DNA of 64,000 nt. Source: Azospirillum sp. TSO22-1 (lineage in GTDB: Bacteria > Pseudomonadota > Alphaproteobacteria > Azospirillales > Azospirillaceae). The position numbers and the translations under genes are program-made. This document shows positions 1 to 8,996 of this stretch, piece by piece. The stretch lies in NCBI RefSeq assembly GCF_003116015.1, contig NZ_LGQZ01000065.1:1-64000 (forward strand). Reading direction: 5' to 3'. Within the stretch, counting starts at the first letter, position 1. Each line of letters begins with the position of its first letter. A model generated the notes under the pieces. The model was not told the DNA's origin, made no database searches, and worked only from the letters and a program-made list of their open reading frames with translations.

Positions 1-464
1 GCGGGCGCGGCGGCCGGCGCGGCGCTGGGCGCCGGGGCGGCGGGGGCGGCCTGCGGCGCCGGGGCCTGGGCCGCGGAAGCGTCGGCGACCTCGACGGTCG
101 GCTCGCCGGTGCCGATGCCGAGACCGGCCAGCATGGAGTCCTCGAGGCTGCGGCCGTTGGCCTGGGTGATGATGGCGTTGACGATCGCCGCGGCGCCGCC
201 GATCGGCCCGCCGAAGGCGATGCCGCCGATCACCTGCGAGGCCGGCTTGATGGTGTCGCCGGTGACCGCCCGGTAGATGGTGCCGACCACCGGGATGTGC
301 TGCAGAGGGTTGATCATGTCGAGGAAGTCGCCGAACGACAGGTCCGCCGTTGCGTTGTACGGGTCGTCGGTCGAGCTGCGGACGATGCTGCTGACGGAAG
401 CGCCGATGGGCGTGCCGGCCGGACGCGGGGCGGCGCTGTCGAGCGGCACGGCGGCGATGGACAT
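1..464 (-). CDS. Conserved hypothetical protein, C-terminus cut by window edge
   Basis: Reading leftwards from an ATG at 464, an open frame runs without a stop to base 1, so about 154 N-terminal residues are present and the C-terminus is missing. A GGGAG Shine-Dalgarno lies about 9 bases upstream. The protein starts MSIAAVPLDSAAPRP. Its middle (residues about 45-95) holds INPLQHIPVVGTIYRAVTG and then a glycine/alanine-rich stretch (GGIAFGGPIGGAAAIVNA) that could be an amphipathic or membrane-associated helix. After about residue 125 it becomes alanine/proline-rich and low in complexity. I recall the INPLQHIPVV-type segment from uncharacterised alphaproteobacterial proteins but know no function, and none is assigned. 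Confidence 0.7.
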   Translation of the reverse strand, partial: MSIAAVPLDSAAPRPAGTPIGASVSSIVRSSTDDPYNATADLSFGDFLDMINPLQHIPVVGTIYRAVTGDTIKPASQVIGGIAFGGPIGGAAAIVNAIITQANGRSLEDSMLAGLGIGTGEPTVEVADASAAQAPAPQAAPAAPAPSAAPAAAP

Positions 465-625
465 GGTCGGCACTCCCGGCGGATTGGGTCACTCGGGGTA
501 CTGCAACCGCCGTGCCAGCCGATTCCGGCAAAAAAGGCGCCAATGTCCGCTTTCGGTCACGGCGCCCCGGCAACTCCTGCCGGGTGGAGGGTGATTCCTG
601 CCTGGACCGTCCGTCCCCGCAACAC

Positions 626-1786
626 TCAGAACATATGCCCGCTGCGTTCGGCCTTGGTGCGCAGGTAGGCTTCGTTGTGGGTGTTCGAGGGGAAGACGTG
701 CGGGACGCGCTCGACCACCTCGATGCCCCAGCGGGCGAGCTGGCGCATCTTGTCCGGGTTGTTGGTCATCAGCCGCACCGCGCGGAAACCCAGCTGGCGC
801 AGCATCTCGGCGGCCGGCAGGTAGACGCGCTCGTCGGATTCGAAGCCGAGGATCTCGTTGGCATCGACGGTGTCGAAGCCGCGGTCCTGGATGCGGTAGG
901 CGCGCAGCTTGTTGACCAGCCCGATGCCCCGCCCCTCCTGCGCCAGGTAGAGCAGCACGCCGCTGCCGCGCCGGGCGATCTCGGCGATGGCGCCGCGCAG
1001 CTGGTCGCCGCAGTCGCAGCGCAGCGAGCCCAGCAGGTCGCCGGTGAAGCACTCGGAATGCAGGCGGGCCAGCACCGGCTGTTCGGGATCCGGGTCGCCG
1101 ATGATGATGGCGAGGTACTCCGGCCCGCCGTCGGCCGGGCGGAAGGCGACGACGCGGGTGTTCTCGGCGCCGCCGACCAGCGGCACCCGCGCGTCGGCCA
1201 CCTGGCGCAGCGTGCGCACCACGTGCGTGCGGTAGTCGGCGACGTCGGCGGCGCGCACCCACAGCAGGTCGTTGCGCTTGGCCCACGCTTCGAGACCACC
1301 CGGCGTGGAGCGCACCGGGACCACCACGGCGGAGGGGATCAGGCGTGCCAGCTTCATCAGGCCGACCGCGGCGGCCTCGCGCGAGCCGGGCTCGGCCGGG
1401 GTGGCGCTCAGCCCGGCGGGCAGCGGGCCGTCCGGGCGCTGCTCGGCGTCGGCCAGCGCCACCGCGTCCCCGGCGGTCAGGCCGGCGGCGACGGCCAGGG
1501 TCACGGCGCCGCCCTCGCCCGCCTGGAAGCCGTCGGGCATCACGCCCAGCACCAGCGCGCGGCGCCGGGTGACGGCGAGCACCGGCTCGCTCCCCGACAG
1601 GCGCTTCAGCCGGGCCAGCGCGTCGGCGCCGACCGTCTCCACCGCCAGCGCCAGGGCGACGCGGCCGTCGGTGCAGGCGATCGCCACCGCTTCGCCGCGG
1701 CGCAGGGCGGCGAGCGCGCGGTCGACGGCGCGCATGGCGGCCTCGTCGAAGGGCTGGGTGGGTTCGGGGCGGAGGTCAGCGTACAT
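626..1786 (-). CDS. ribA: GTP cyclohydrolase II (riboflavin synthesis) with degenerate RibB-like N-terminus
   Basis: The 386-residue protein should open GTP to 2,5-diamino-6-ribosylamino-pyrimidinone phosphate, the first committed step of riboflavin synthesis in the cytoplasm. The C-terminal half has the family hallmarks: the zinc-binding cysteine cluster SECFTGDLLGSLRCDCGDQL, the LYLAQEGRGIGL loop and the MTNNPDK segment. The first 170 or so residues align in position with a dihydroxybutanone-phosphate synthase (RibB) domain, but the acidic catalytic RENEGD-type motif is absent (VAIACTDGRVALALAV stands there), so only the RibA activity is expected. The start at MYADLRPEP was preferred over an in-frame start 81 codons upstream because that extension has no family resemblance and crosses the divergent promoter region. 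Confidence 0.9.
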   Translation of the reverse strand: MYADLRPEPTQPFDEAAMRAVDRALAALRRGEAVAIACTDGRVALALAVETVGADALARLKRLSGSEPVLAVTRRRALVLGVMPDGFQAGEGGAVTLAVAAGLTAGDAVALADAEQRPDGPLPAGLSATPAEPGSREAAAVGLMKLARLIPSAVVVPVRSTPGGLEAWAKRNDLLWVRAADVADYRTHVVRTLRQVADARVPLVGGAENTRVVAFRPADGGPEYLAIIIGDPDPEQPVLARLHSECFTGDLLGSLRCDCGDQLRGAIAEIARRGSGVLLYLAQEGRGIGLVNKLRAYRIQDRGFDTVDANEILGFESDERVYLPAAEMLRQLGFRAVRLMTNNPDKMRQLARWGIEVVERVPHVFPSNTHNEAYLRTKAERSGHMF

Positions 1787-2019
1787 CGTCAAAAACCGGA
1801 TCCAGGTACCGGGCCGGAACCCTAGCGGCCCGGGCGGAGAAAAGCAAAACCGTCCGCACCATCTGGGCGGCCGGTTCCCGCTTTCCAAGGGTGCCCCGAC
1901 CGTCCCACGCCGGCGCGGGCAAGGCAAGCGGAGTCCCCGCGCAAGTCCGTTGCGCGGCGTGCAACGGTGCGACGCCCTGTCGTCTGTGGAAGCCGGGAGC
2001 GTCTCCCTATGCTGCCGCG

Positions 2020-3075
2020 ATGCGTCCAACCAGCGAAATCGAGGCCGCCGTACGCCGCCGCACCCGTTCCGGCGGCTGCCCCGGCCTCGTCGTCGGCCTG
2101 TGGCACGAAGGCCGGGCGGAGATCGTCGCCCACGGGGTGGAGCCGGACGCGGCGTTCGAGCTGGGCTCGCTCACCAAGGCGCTGACCGGGGTGTTGCTGG
2201 CGCTCATGGTCGAGGCGGGTGAGGCGGGCCTGGACGAGACGGTGGGCCGCGTGCTCGCCGGCCGCCTGCCCACCTGCCCGGCCGGGGTGGTGACGTTGGA
2301 GGCGCTCGCGACACACGCGAGCGGCCTGCCGATGATGCCGCCGGAGTTGCAGACCGTGGACCTGGAGGCGCCGCACCCCGACTATCCGATGGAGGCGCTG
2401 TACCGGTTTCTGTCCGGGTTCACGCCGCCACCCGGCGCGGGGCGCCGCACGGTCTACAGCAATCTCGGCTTCGGGCTGCTCGGCCATTGCCTGTCGGTGC
2501 GCGCCGGCCGGCCCTTCGCCCGTCTGCTGCGCGAGCGGGTGCTGGAACCGCTGGGCATGTTGGCCACGGGCTTCGATGTCGCCACCGCGGCCGGGCACGG
2601 GCCCGACGGCGCGCCGCGGCCAGGCTGGACTCTGCCCGAGGCGATGGAGGCGGCCGGCGGTCTCCGCGGGCCAGTCGGCGATCTGCTGCGCCTCGCCGCC
2701 GCGAGCGTTTCGCCGCCCGACACCCCGGTGGGACGGGCCCTGGCCACCGCGCAACGGCCGCGCCGGCACGCCGGAGATTCAGAGGAGCGGGGCCTGGGAT
2801 GGGACGTCCTGCGCGGCTTTCCGCCGGACGTCTTCGTGCAGAAGGGTGGGCTCACCGCCGGCTTCTCGGCCAATCTGGCGATCTCTCCAGCGCGCGGGGA
2901 GGGCGTGGCGGTCTTGGCGAACGCGTTCCAGTGCGTCGCCGACCTGACCTATTTCGCGTTCGACCGGCGCTTCGGCCTGCACCCCGAGGCGTGCTGGGAG
3001 CCTGCCTTCCTGGCGCCGCCGCGCCAGTCCGTCGCGCGGCATGCAACGGTGACGGGCGGCGTGCCGGCGTCCTAA
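2020..3075 (+). CDS. Serine hydrolase of the beta-lactamase/penicillin-binding family
   Basis: The 351-residue protein has the three active-site motifs of class C beta-lactamase-like serine hydrolases: SxxK as SLTK near residue 49 (ELGSLTKALTG), YxN as YSN (VYSNLGFGLLG) and a KGG third box (VQKGGLTAGFSANL) near residue 275. Members hydrolyse beta-lactams, D-amino-acid peptides or esters; the substrate here cannot be told. No signal peptide is evident at the chosen start (MRPTSEIEAAVRRR), so it is probably cytoplasmic, which is less typical of a true beta-lactamase. It is transcribed away from ribA across a 233-base gap, and its stop overlaps the stop of the convergent glycosyltransferase gene by 4 bases. 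Confidence 0.8.
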   Translation: MRPTSEIEAAVRRRTRSGGCPGLVVGLWHEGRAEIVAHGVEPDAAFELGSLTKALTGVLLALMVEAGEAGLDETVGRVLAGRLPTCPAGVVTLEALATHASGLPMMPPELQTVDLEAPHPDYPMEALYRFLSGFTPPPGAGRRTVYSNLGFGLLGHCLSVRAGRPFARLLRERVLEPLGMLATGFDVATAAGHGPDGAPRPGWTLPEAMEAAGGLRGPVGDLLRLAAASVSPPDTPVGRALATAQRPRRHAGDSEERGLGWDVLRGFPPDVFVQKGGLTAGFSANLAISPARGEGVAVLANAFQCVADLTYFAFDRRFGLHPEACWEPAFLAPPRQSVARHATVTGGVPAS

Positions 3076-4298
3076 ATGAAGTCCGGCTGCTGCTGGAGGA
3101 ACGCTTCGGCCAGGTCGATGCCGGCGGCCGCCCCGTAGAAGTTCTCCCAGTTTCTCTCCAGATGGGCGTTCCGTCGGAACTCCGTGTCGATGAGGGTGGC
3201 GGCGGTCCGAAACCGGGCGTTCGCCAGCGCGCATGCCAGCGACGGCGCGAAGGCGCCGCGATGGCGGCGGTGCATTTCCTCCACCCCGGCCAGGAGCGCG
3301 TCGGGGCTGCACTCCTCCAGGTAGACGCCGGCGTTTTCAAAGACCTTGGCCTGGCCGGACTTGATCAATCCGGTTTGCGCCAGTTCCTGCAGCGACAAGG
3401 GACGATGGTCGTCCAGCCGGCGGACGCGCTTGGGCAACAGCAGGTCGTCCACGCTCAACCCACAGTAATAGGGCGTGGCGTTGGAGGCGAGACCCGGCCG
3501 GCCGTACGCGAAGGCGAGGCTCGTCGGACCGGACAGCGTGTGCACCATGAAGGCCGAGCGCGCCGTGAAGTACACGTCGCCATGCCGCTCGTACGCGGTG
3601 TTGAACGGGGCGTCGATCAGACGCGGGTGGCTGAGCGGCAGCGGCCGCATGGACGGATCGCCCATGCGCACGACGGTGTAGCCCTCGCGCAGCAGGAACT
3701 CGACGGCGGGGACGTAGTTGCCGATCGCAGCGTTGCGGAAGTCCAGATGCTGCGCGTTGATGTAGCCGCTGTCGCGGGCATGCAGCGCGACGATCTCGGC
3801 GTCCGGGTCGATGCGCAGCGCCTGCATCAGGCGCCGTCCCTCCGCCTCCTCCTCCCCGTCCAGGGTGAAGAAGCGGCATTGCCGCGTGTCGACGTACCAG
3901 TGCAGGAACTGCTGCCGGATCACCAGGGCGCCGAGGCCGAAGATCACCTTGACGGTGGCGCCGGACAGGCTGAAGTCCTCGATGAAGCGGCCGTCGATGC
4001 CGCTCCAGGCGAGCGTGACGGCGAGCCGCCGCTTGTCCAGGGAATCCGGCATCAGCACGTCGACGTGGCGCATGGCGGCGCGGAAGGCGGCCGGGTTGAT
4101 GGCGGCGTCGGTGTCCGGCGTGTCCGGCACGACGACGATGAGCTGTTGGTCCTCCGGCGGGTAGACCGAGGCCAGCCAGAACATCTCCATCACCAGCTGG
4201 CCGATGCGGCAGGGTTGGGGGAGGAAGTAGACGACGGCCTTGTCGCGCCGGATCCGCCCGAGGATGTCGTCGAACAGCGATTGAACCAGTTCGTGCAT
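3072..4298 (-). CDS. Putative glycosyltransferase, TIGR04372-like
   Basis: A 408-residue soluble protein starting MHELVQSLFDDILGRI, with a GGGAG ribosome site upstream. Features recalled from the TIGR04372 group of putative glycosyltransferases are visible: a central strand-turn LHARDSGYINAQHLDFRNA, then the segment YTVVRMGDPSMRPLP and later FMVHTLSGPTSLAFAYGRP, which look like the nucleotide-sugar-binding half of a GT-B fold. The role would be transfer of a sugar in surface polysaccharide or modified-carbohydrate synthesis, but no neighbouring sugar genes support a specific pathway. It stands alone, convergent with the serine hydrolase gene. The family assignment is from memory of motifs; the function is inference. 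Confidence 0.6.
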   Translation of the reverse strand: MHELVQSLFDDILGRIRRDKAVVYFLPQPCRIGQLVMEMFWLASVYPPEDQQLIVVVPDTPDTDAAINPAAFRAAMRHVDVLMPDSLDKRRLAVTLAWSGIDGRFIEDFSLSGATVKVIFGLGALVIRQQFLHWYVDTRQCRFFTLDGEEEAEGRRLMQALRIDPDAEIVALHARDSGYINAQHLDFRNAAIGNYVPAVEFLLREGYTVVRMGDPSMRPLPLSHPRLIDAPFNTAYERHGDVYFTARSAFMVHTLSGPTSLAFAYGRPGLASNATPYYCGLSVDDLLLPKRVRRLDDHRPLSLQELAQTGLIKSGQAKVFENAGVYLEECSPDALLAGVEEMHRRHRGAFAPSLACALANARFRTAATLIDTEFRRNAHLERNWENFYGAAAGIDLAEAFLQQQPDFI

Positions 4299-4464
4299 GG
4301 GGCTCCCGGAATCCTGCCGCCGGGCGAGGCTAGTGCAATTCCCTCCTCGGCGCCTAACGGAATCCTGTTCCCCGCCCCCAGTGGTCAGACCGTGCCCTGA
4401 CGACAAGGCCATCCGCGCGTGCTAAGGTCCGCGCCGTGGGACGAGACGGCAAAGACCTGAGCGC

Positions 4465-5154
4465 ATGACTTCGGCCAAACGCATTCTTCTGGTCGACGAC
4501 GACGAGGCGCTGCGCCAGTCGCTCGCCGAACAGCTGCAGCTGCACGAGGAGTTCGAGACCGCGGAGGCGGCGGACGGCGCGTCCGGGCTGGCGGCGGCGC
4601 GCGAGGGCGGATTCGCCGCGGTGCTGCTCGACGTCGGGCTGCCGGACATGGACGGGCGCGACCTGTGCCGGCTGATGCGGCGCGAGGGCGTGCGCTGCCC
4701 GATCATCATGCTGACCGGCGCCAGCACCGACGCCGACACCATCCTCGGCCTCGATTCCGGCGCCAACGACTACATCGTCAAGCCGTTCCGCCTGGGTGTG
4801 CTGCTGGCCCGGCTGCGCGCGCAGCTGCGCCAGTTCGAGCAGAGCGAGGATGCCACCTTCACCATCGGTCCCTACCTGTTCCGTCCGGCCGCCAAGCTGC
4901 TGCTGCTGGAGGAGAAGAACCGCAAGGTCCGCCTGACCGAGAAGGAAACGGCGATCCTCAAGTATCTGTACCGCGCCGGCGACGCCGTGGTCGGCCGCGA
5001 CACCCTGCTGGGCGAGGTGTGGGGCTACAACGCCGGGGTCACGACGCACACCCTGGAGACCCACGTCTACCGCCTGCGCCAGAAGATCGAGCGCGACCCC
5101 TCCAACGCCGAGATCCTGGTGACCGAGCCCGGCGGCTACCGGCTGGTGCCCTGA
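4465..5154 (+). CDS. OmpR/PhoB-type response regulator
   Basis: A 229-residue two-domain regulator. The receiver domain (about 1-120) has the acidic pair in ILLVDDDEAL, the phospho-acceptor Asp56 in VLLDVGLPDMDG, Thr in MLTGAS and Lys in YIVKPFRLG. The winged-helix output domain (about 135-229) ends with the typical THTLETHVYRLRQKIE recognition region and EPGGYRLVP. It binds DNA once phosphorylated by a histidine kinase. No kinase gene is adjacent, so this is an orphan regulator whose partner and targets cannot be read from the window. It lies head to head with the glycosyltransferase gene and its stop is 6 bases from the end of the convergent gene at 5161. Confidence 0.9.
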   Translation: MTSAKRILLVDDDEALRQSLAEQLQLHEEFETAEAADGASGLAAAREGGFAAVLLDVGLPDMDGRDLCRLMRREGVRCPIIMLTGASTDADTILGLDSGANDYIVKPFRLGVLLARLRAQLRQFEQSEDATFTIGPYLFRPAAKLLLLEEKNRKVRLTEKETAILKYLYRAGDAVVGRDTLLGEVWGYNAGVTTHTLETHVYRLRQKIERDPSNAEILVTEPGGYRLVP

Positions 5155-5160
5155 CCGCGC

Positions 5161-5862
5161 CTACTTCAGGAAACGCCCGGCGATGGTGACGCCGGCGGCG
5201 TAGCCGGCCCAGCGGCGGCGCGGCAGGTCGAGCGGCGCGATGCGCGCGCCCTGCGGGCGCCACAGGCCGCGGCCGCGCGGCTGCACCGGGATCAGCCGCA
5301 CCTTGCGGCCGACGATGGCCAGCCGGCGGCGCCAATGCGCCACCACCTGCACCGAGGCGCCGACGCGACGCGCGATCTCCTGGTCGGACAGCATGGCGCT
5401 GCCGGGGTCCTGCAGATGGTCGAGGATGGCGCGGCGCTTGTCGGCCGAGGTGTGGCGGACACGCCGGCGCTCCAGCGCCTTGCCGAGGTCCCACAGCTTC
5501 TCCGCCGTCTCGCGGGCGAGCGAGCGCCAGCGGTCGACTTCCTCCTTCTGCTTGTCCAACTCGCCGGTCGCCTTGTCGAGCGCGCGCTTCAGCGACGCCA
5601 CCTCGCGCTCCAGGTCGCCGACCTGACGGCGCAGGCCGAGAACCAGCTCGTCGGGCGGCGGGGCCTTGGCGGGCGGGGGCGGGGGCTCGACGGGTGGGGC
5701 GCTGGGCGCGGCCGGGCGCGGGCGGGCGCCGTCGGCGAGGTCGCGGAAGTTCATCCCGGCGCGCGACAGCATGATGCGCGCGGCGCGCAACGCGGACAGA
5801 GCCTCGCCCTGGTGCTCCGACTCGGCCATGGCGAGGACTTTGGCGAGCTTGTCAGGGTCCAT
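5161..5862 (-). CDS. DUF2786-like protein with coiled coil and helix-turn-helix
   Basis: A 233-residue protein starting MDPDKLAKVLAMAESEHQGE. The first 40 residues, a helical repeat followed by SALRAARIMLSRAGM, resemble the small DUF2786 domain. A proline/alanine linker follows (about 55-85), then a charged heptad-like helix (LRRQVGDLEREVASLKRAL onwards, about 90-135), which is a likely coiled coil, and then a helix-turn-helix-like segment DQEIARRVGASVQVVAHWRR (about 170-190). The C-terminus is basic. The layout suggests a DNA-binding protein that dimerises by coiled coil, but no characterised homologue is recognised. The upstream in-frame extension was rejected because it has no family character. 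Confidence 0.6.
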   Translation of the reverse strand: MDPDKLAKVLAMAESEHQGEALSALRAARIMLSRAGMNFRDLADGARPRPAAPSAPPVEPPPPPAKAPPPDELVLGLRRQVGDLEREVASLKRALDKATGELDKQKEEVDRWRSLARETAEKLWDLGKALERRRVRHTSADKRRAILDHLQDPGSAMLSDQEIARRVGASVQVVAHWRRRLAIVGRKVRLIPVQPRGRGLWRPQGARIAPLDLPRRRWAGYAAGVTIAGRFLK

Positions 5863-6038
5863 CCGTGACGATCCCGGCGCCGTCCTACGGGCGGCAAAGA
5901 AGAGGTGCGCGGGCAACCTACCACATCTTATGGGTTTGGACATCCCAGATATAGGGGCTCTCCGGCTGCGCCGCTCCCCGTCCGGACGGATAGTTTTCAC
6001 TCGACTTGGGTATCGGGTCCGGGCAACCATGCGACACG

Positions 6039-6899
6039 ATGATGTCCGGTTCATCCACCAATCCGTCGCGATCCTTGCGTGCGCGCTTCTGGGGCGTGCG
6101 CGGCAGCATCGCCTCTCCCGGTCCCGACACCGTGCGCGCCGGCGGCAACACCGCCTGCCTGGAGGTGCGTTGCGGCGACGCGCTCCTGGTGTTCGACGCC
6201 GGCACCGGCCTGCGCGGGCTGGGCGAGGCGCTGCGCGCCGGGGGGCCGGCCGACCTCGACCTGTTCCTGACGCACAGCCACCTCGACCACATCTGCGGCC
6301 TGCCGTTCTTCGTGCCGATCTTCGACCCGGCCAGCCGGGTGCGCGTGTGGTCCGGCCACCTGCCGCCGGGGCAGAGCATGCGCGAGGTGGTGTGCTCGAT
6401 GATGAAGCCGCCGCTCTACCCGATCCCCATCGAGACCTTCCGCGCCGACCTCAGCTTCCGCGAGTTCGACCGTGGTGCTGTGATCGACCCGGCGCCCGGC
6501 ATCCGCGTGCGCACGGCCGAGCTGAACCACCCCAACGGCGCCGTCGGCTACCGCGTCGAGTACGCCGGGCGCAGCCTGTGCTTCATCACCGACACCGAGC
6601 ACACGCCGGGCACGCTCGACCCGGAGGTGCTGGACCTGGTGCGCGGCGCCGACGTGATGATCTACGACAGCACCTACACCGACGCCGAGTTCCCGCGCCA
6701 CGTCGGCTGGGGCCACTCGACCTGGGAGGAGTGTCTGCGCATCGCCGAGGCCGCCGGGGTGGGGCGGGCGGTGATCTTCCACCACGACCCGGCGCGCACC
6801 GACGACGCGCTCGACGCCATCGAGGCGGAGGCGGCGCGCCGCCGCCCCGGCACGCTGGTGGCGCGCGAGGGGCTGGACCTGGTGCTGGACGCCCGATAA
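6039..6899 (+). CDS. MBL-fold metal-dependent hydrolase
   Basis: The 286-residue protein has the metallo-beta-lactamase fold signature. The metal-binding HxHxDH motif is THSHLDHICG (near residue 88), further ligands are likely in ITDTEHTPG and in VIFHHDPARTD, and the N-terminal strand RFWGVRGSIASPGPDT followed by GGNTACLEV is typical of the subgroup related to cyclic-nucleotide phosphodiesterases and PhnP-like phosphodiesterases. It probably cleaves a phosphodiester or similar ester in the cytoplasm; the substrate is unknown. Two adjacent ATG codons (6039 and 6042) could start it; the first is given. It is a single gene without an obvious operon partner. Confidence 0.8.
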   Translation: MMSGSSTNPSRSLRARFWGVRGSIASPGPDTVRAGGNTACLEVRCGDALLVFDAGTGLRGLGEALRAGGPADLDLFLTHSHLDHICGLPFFVPIFDPASRVRVWSGHLPPGQSMREVVCSMMKPPLYPIPIETFRADLSFREFDRGAVIDPAPGIRVRTAELNHPNGAVGYRVEYAGRSLCFITDTEHTPGTLDPEVLDLVRGADVMIYDSTYTDAEFPRHVGWGHSTWEECLRIAEAAGVGRAVIFHHDPARTDDALDAIEAEAARRRPGTLVAREGLDLVLDAR

Positions 6900-7055
6900 G
6901 GCGAGTCCCTGTAAGGCGAATTGGCGCGGCGGACTGACGCAGAAATCCCACAGAGCCGGTGTATCTCGCGTGCCGTGCTAAGTCCGCCCTGTAAGCGATT
7001 GTGACATTTATGGTATGAAGGCCGGTCGCAACCTCGAGGGGAACCGGAGGTCGCC

Positions 7056-7862
7056 GTGCCGTCTTTCCTGCGTATCGCTGCGCTGCTGGCGTTGGCCGGC
7101 GCCCTGCTGACGGGCTGCGCGAGTTCCGGGCCGATGGGCGAGGGGGGCCGCTCCATCGTGCTGGTGCACCCGGCGAGCGGCGAATCCGTTGCAACCACCT
7201 ACTGGCGTTCGCCCGGCGGCTACGACCCGCAGGCCATGGCCGAGCTGTCCAGCCTGTTCCGCGACCGCCGCACCGGGCTGACGGCGCCGGTCGACCCGAC
7301 GCTGATCGACACGCTGACCGAGCTGCGCCAGCGCGTCGGCCTGCCGGAGAGCGCACCGATCCACCTGACCTCCGGCTACCGCTCGGCGGCGACCAACGCG
7401 TCGCTGGCCAGGAGCAACCCCAACGTCGCCGAGAACAGCTACCACATCCGCGGCCAGGCGGCCGACATCCGCATCCCCGGCGTGGCGCCGGAGCGCGTCG
7501 CCGCGGCGGCGGCGGAGATGCGGCGCGGCGGCTACGCGCTGTACCCGCACACCGGCCACGTGCACGTCGACACCGGCCCGTACCGCACCTGGACGCCGAA
7601 GACCCCCGACAACCGCCAGGACGGCATCCTGGAGGCGAAGGCGCCGCCGCGGGCGAAACCGGCTCCGGTCGAGGTGGTGGAGGCCGCCAAGCCGGCGCCG
7701 AAGCCCGCCGAGGTCCGCGTCCCCGACGGTCCGGTGCTGGCGGCGGCCAAGCCGCCGGGCGGTGTCAACGAGGCCGATGCGCAGAGGCTGCGCTACATGC
7801 TGGTCAACTTGGCGGCGCAGGACGCCGAGGCGAAGAGCCGGCGGCCGACGGCGGTGCGGTGA
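7056..7862 (+). CDS. DUF882/YcbK-like peptidase-fold lipoprotein
   Basis: A 268-residue exported protein beginning at GTG, chosen because ACCGGAGG lies 5 bases upstream. The N-terminus is a lipoprotein signal with lipobox LTGC (Cys about residue 21). The catalytic-type domain (about 45-185) carries SGYRS, HIRGQAADI and HTGHVHVDTG, which match the zinc-ligand pattern of the M15-like DUF882/YcbK family acting on peptidoglycan stem peptides. After about residue 195 a proline/alanine/lysine-rich linker (KAPPRAKPAPVEVVEA) leads to a short C-terminal helix. It is expected to be membrane-anchored in the periplasm with a role in cell-wall remodelling. Whether it cleaves D,D bonds, or is catalytic at all, is inference. 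Confidence 0.75.
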   Translation: MPSFLRIAALLALAGALLTGCASSGPMGEGGRSIVLVHPASGESVATTYWRSPGGYDPQAMAELSSLFRDRRTGLTAPVDPTLIDTLTELRQRVGLPESAPIHLTSGYRSAATNASLARSNPNVAENSYHIRGQAADIRIPGVAPERVAAAAAEMRRGGYALYPHTGHVHVDTGPYRTWTPKTPDNRQDGILEAKAPPRAKPAPVEVVEAAKPAPKPAEVRVPDGPVLAAAKPPGGVNEADAQRLRYMLVNLAAQDAEAKSRRPTAVR

Positions 7863-7883
7863 GGCGCGGCGGCCACAAGCGGC

Positions 7884-8885
7884 TTACACGAACATGATGT
7901 CCACGGCTCCGACCACCCGGTCGCGGCCCTGGTCCTTGGCGCGGTACAGCGCCTCGTCGGCGCAGGACAGCATGGCGTCGAGGTCGCGCCCGTCGCCGTG
8001 GCTGGAGGCCCAGCCGATGCTGACGGTGAGGTGCACCGACTCGGTCCCGGCCGGCACCGTCAGGCCGCGGACGCGGGCGCGGATGCGCTCGGCGACCCGG
8101 CGCGCGCCCTTGCCGTCGGTCTCCGGCAGCAGCACGGCGAACTCCTCGCCGCCCATGCGGCCGAGCACGTCGTTGGTGCGCAACGTCGCCCGGCAGGCGG
8201 CGGTGAAGGCCCTCAGCGCCTCGTCGCCGATGGCGTGGCCGTGCGCGTCGTTGATCCGCTTGAAGTGGTCGATGTCGAGCGCCAGCAGGCTGAACGGGCG
8301 GGCGTAGCGGCGGCTGCGCTCCACCTCGGCCTCGGCGAGGTCGATGAAGTGGCGGCGGTTCCAGGCGCCGGTCAGCGAGTCGGTGTTCGACAGCACGCGC
8401 AGCATCGCCTCGGTCTGCTTCAGCGCGGTGACGTCGTTGATCAGCACGTAGAGCACCGGCAGCCCCTCCCAGGGCAGCGGCGACATGCTGACCTGCACGC
8501 TGGTCTGCCGGGTGTCGGCGCCGATCAGCACGCAGTCCTGCGTGCGCACCAGCGTGCCCTCGTGCAGGCAGCCGGCGAACAGGGCGTGCTGCGCCTCCAG
8601 GTCGGCGTCGGCGACGAAGTCGAGGAAATGGCGGCCGACCAGCGCCTCACGGCTCAACCCGAGGACCCGTGACGCCTCGACGTTGGCGTAGACGATGCCC
8701 TGCTCCTGGTGGATCAGCAACCCGGCCGGCAGCAGGTCCAGCAGGTCGCCCAGCTTCGAGCGGGTGACCGAGAGTTCGCGGCTGGTGAGGACCGCGTCGG
8801 CACCATCGTCCGGATCGAAGAAGTCGAGGGCGGCCGGCGGGTCCGGCGCGAGCGGCGGGTGCATGGAAAGGGTGGAGCGGATCAT
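7884..8885 (-). CDS. Diguanylate cyclase, PAS-GGDEF
   Basis: A 333-residue soluble signalling protein making cyclic di-GMP from two GTP. The N-terminal 55 residues are variable. A PAS domain follows (about 56-165, LLDLLPAGLLIHQEQGIVYAN), then a GGDEF domain (about 170-330) with DSLTGAWNRR, the catalytic GGEEF loop (MGGEEFAVLLPE) and SIGWASS. An RxxD inhibitory site (RTND) sits five residues before GGEEF, so product inhibition is expected. The start at MIRSTLSMHPP was chosen; another Met at MHPPLAP is possible. The ligand of the PAS domain is unknown. The gene is divergent from the acetyltransferase gene at 8997. Confidence 0.9.
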   Translation of the reverse strand: MIRSTLSMHPPLAPDPPAALDFFDPDDGADAVLTSRELSVTRSKLGDLLDLLPAGLLIHQEQGIVYANVEASRVLGLSREALVGRHFLDFVADADLEAQHALFAGCLHEGTLVRTQDCVLIGADTRQTSVQVSMSPLPWEGLPVLYVLINDVTALKQTEAMLRVLSNTDSLTGAWNRRHFIDLAEAEVERSRRYARPFSLLALDIDHFKRINDAHGHAIGDEALRAFTAACRATLRTNDVLGRMGGEEFAVLLPETDGKGARRVAERIRARVRGLTVPAGTESVHLTVSIGWASSHGDGRDLDAMLSCADEALYRAKDQGRDRVVGAVDIMFV

Positions 8886-8996
8886 GTGTCGGTTATAAAA
8901 CAAAGTGTATAGCCTGCTGACCAGTTTCGCAACGCGTCCCCGGGTCGCGGGCGATGCGCTACCATGGGCGGTACGCCCCACCAGGATCGGACCAGC

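Noticed and set aside
626..2029. Longer version of ribA starting at 2029
   Set aside because: The added 81 residues overlap the serine hydrolase promoter region and have no RibB or RibA resemblance.
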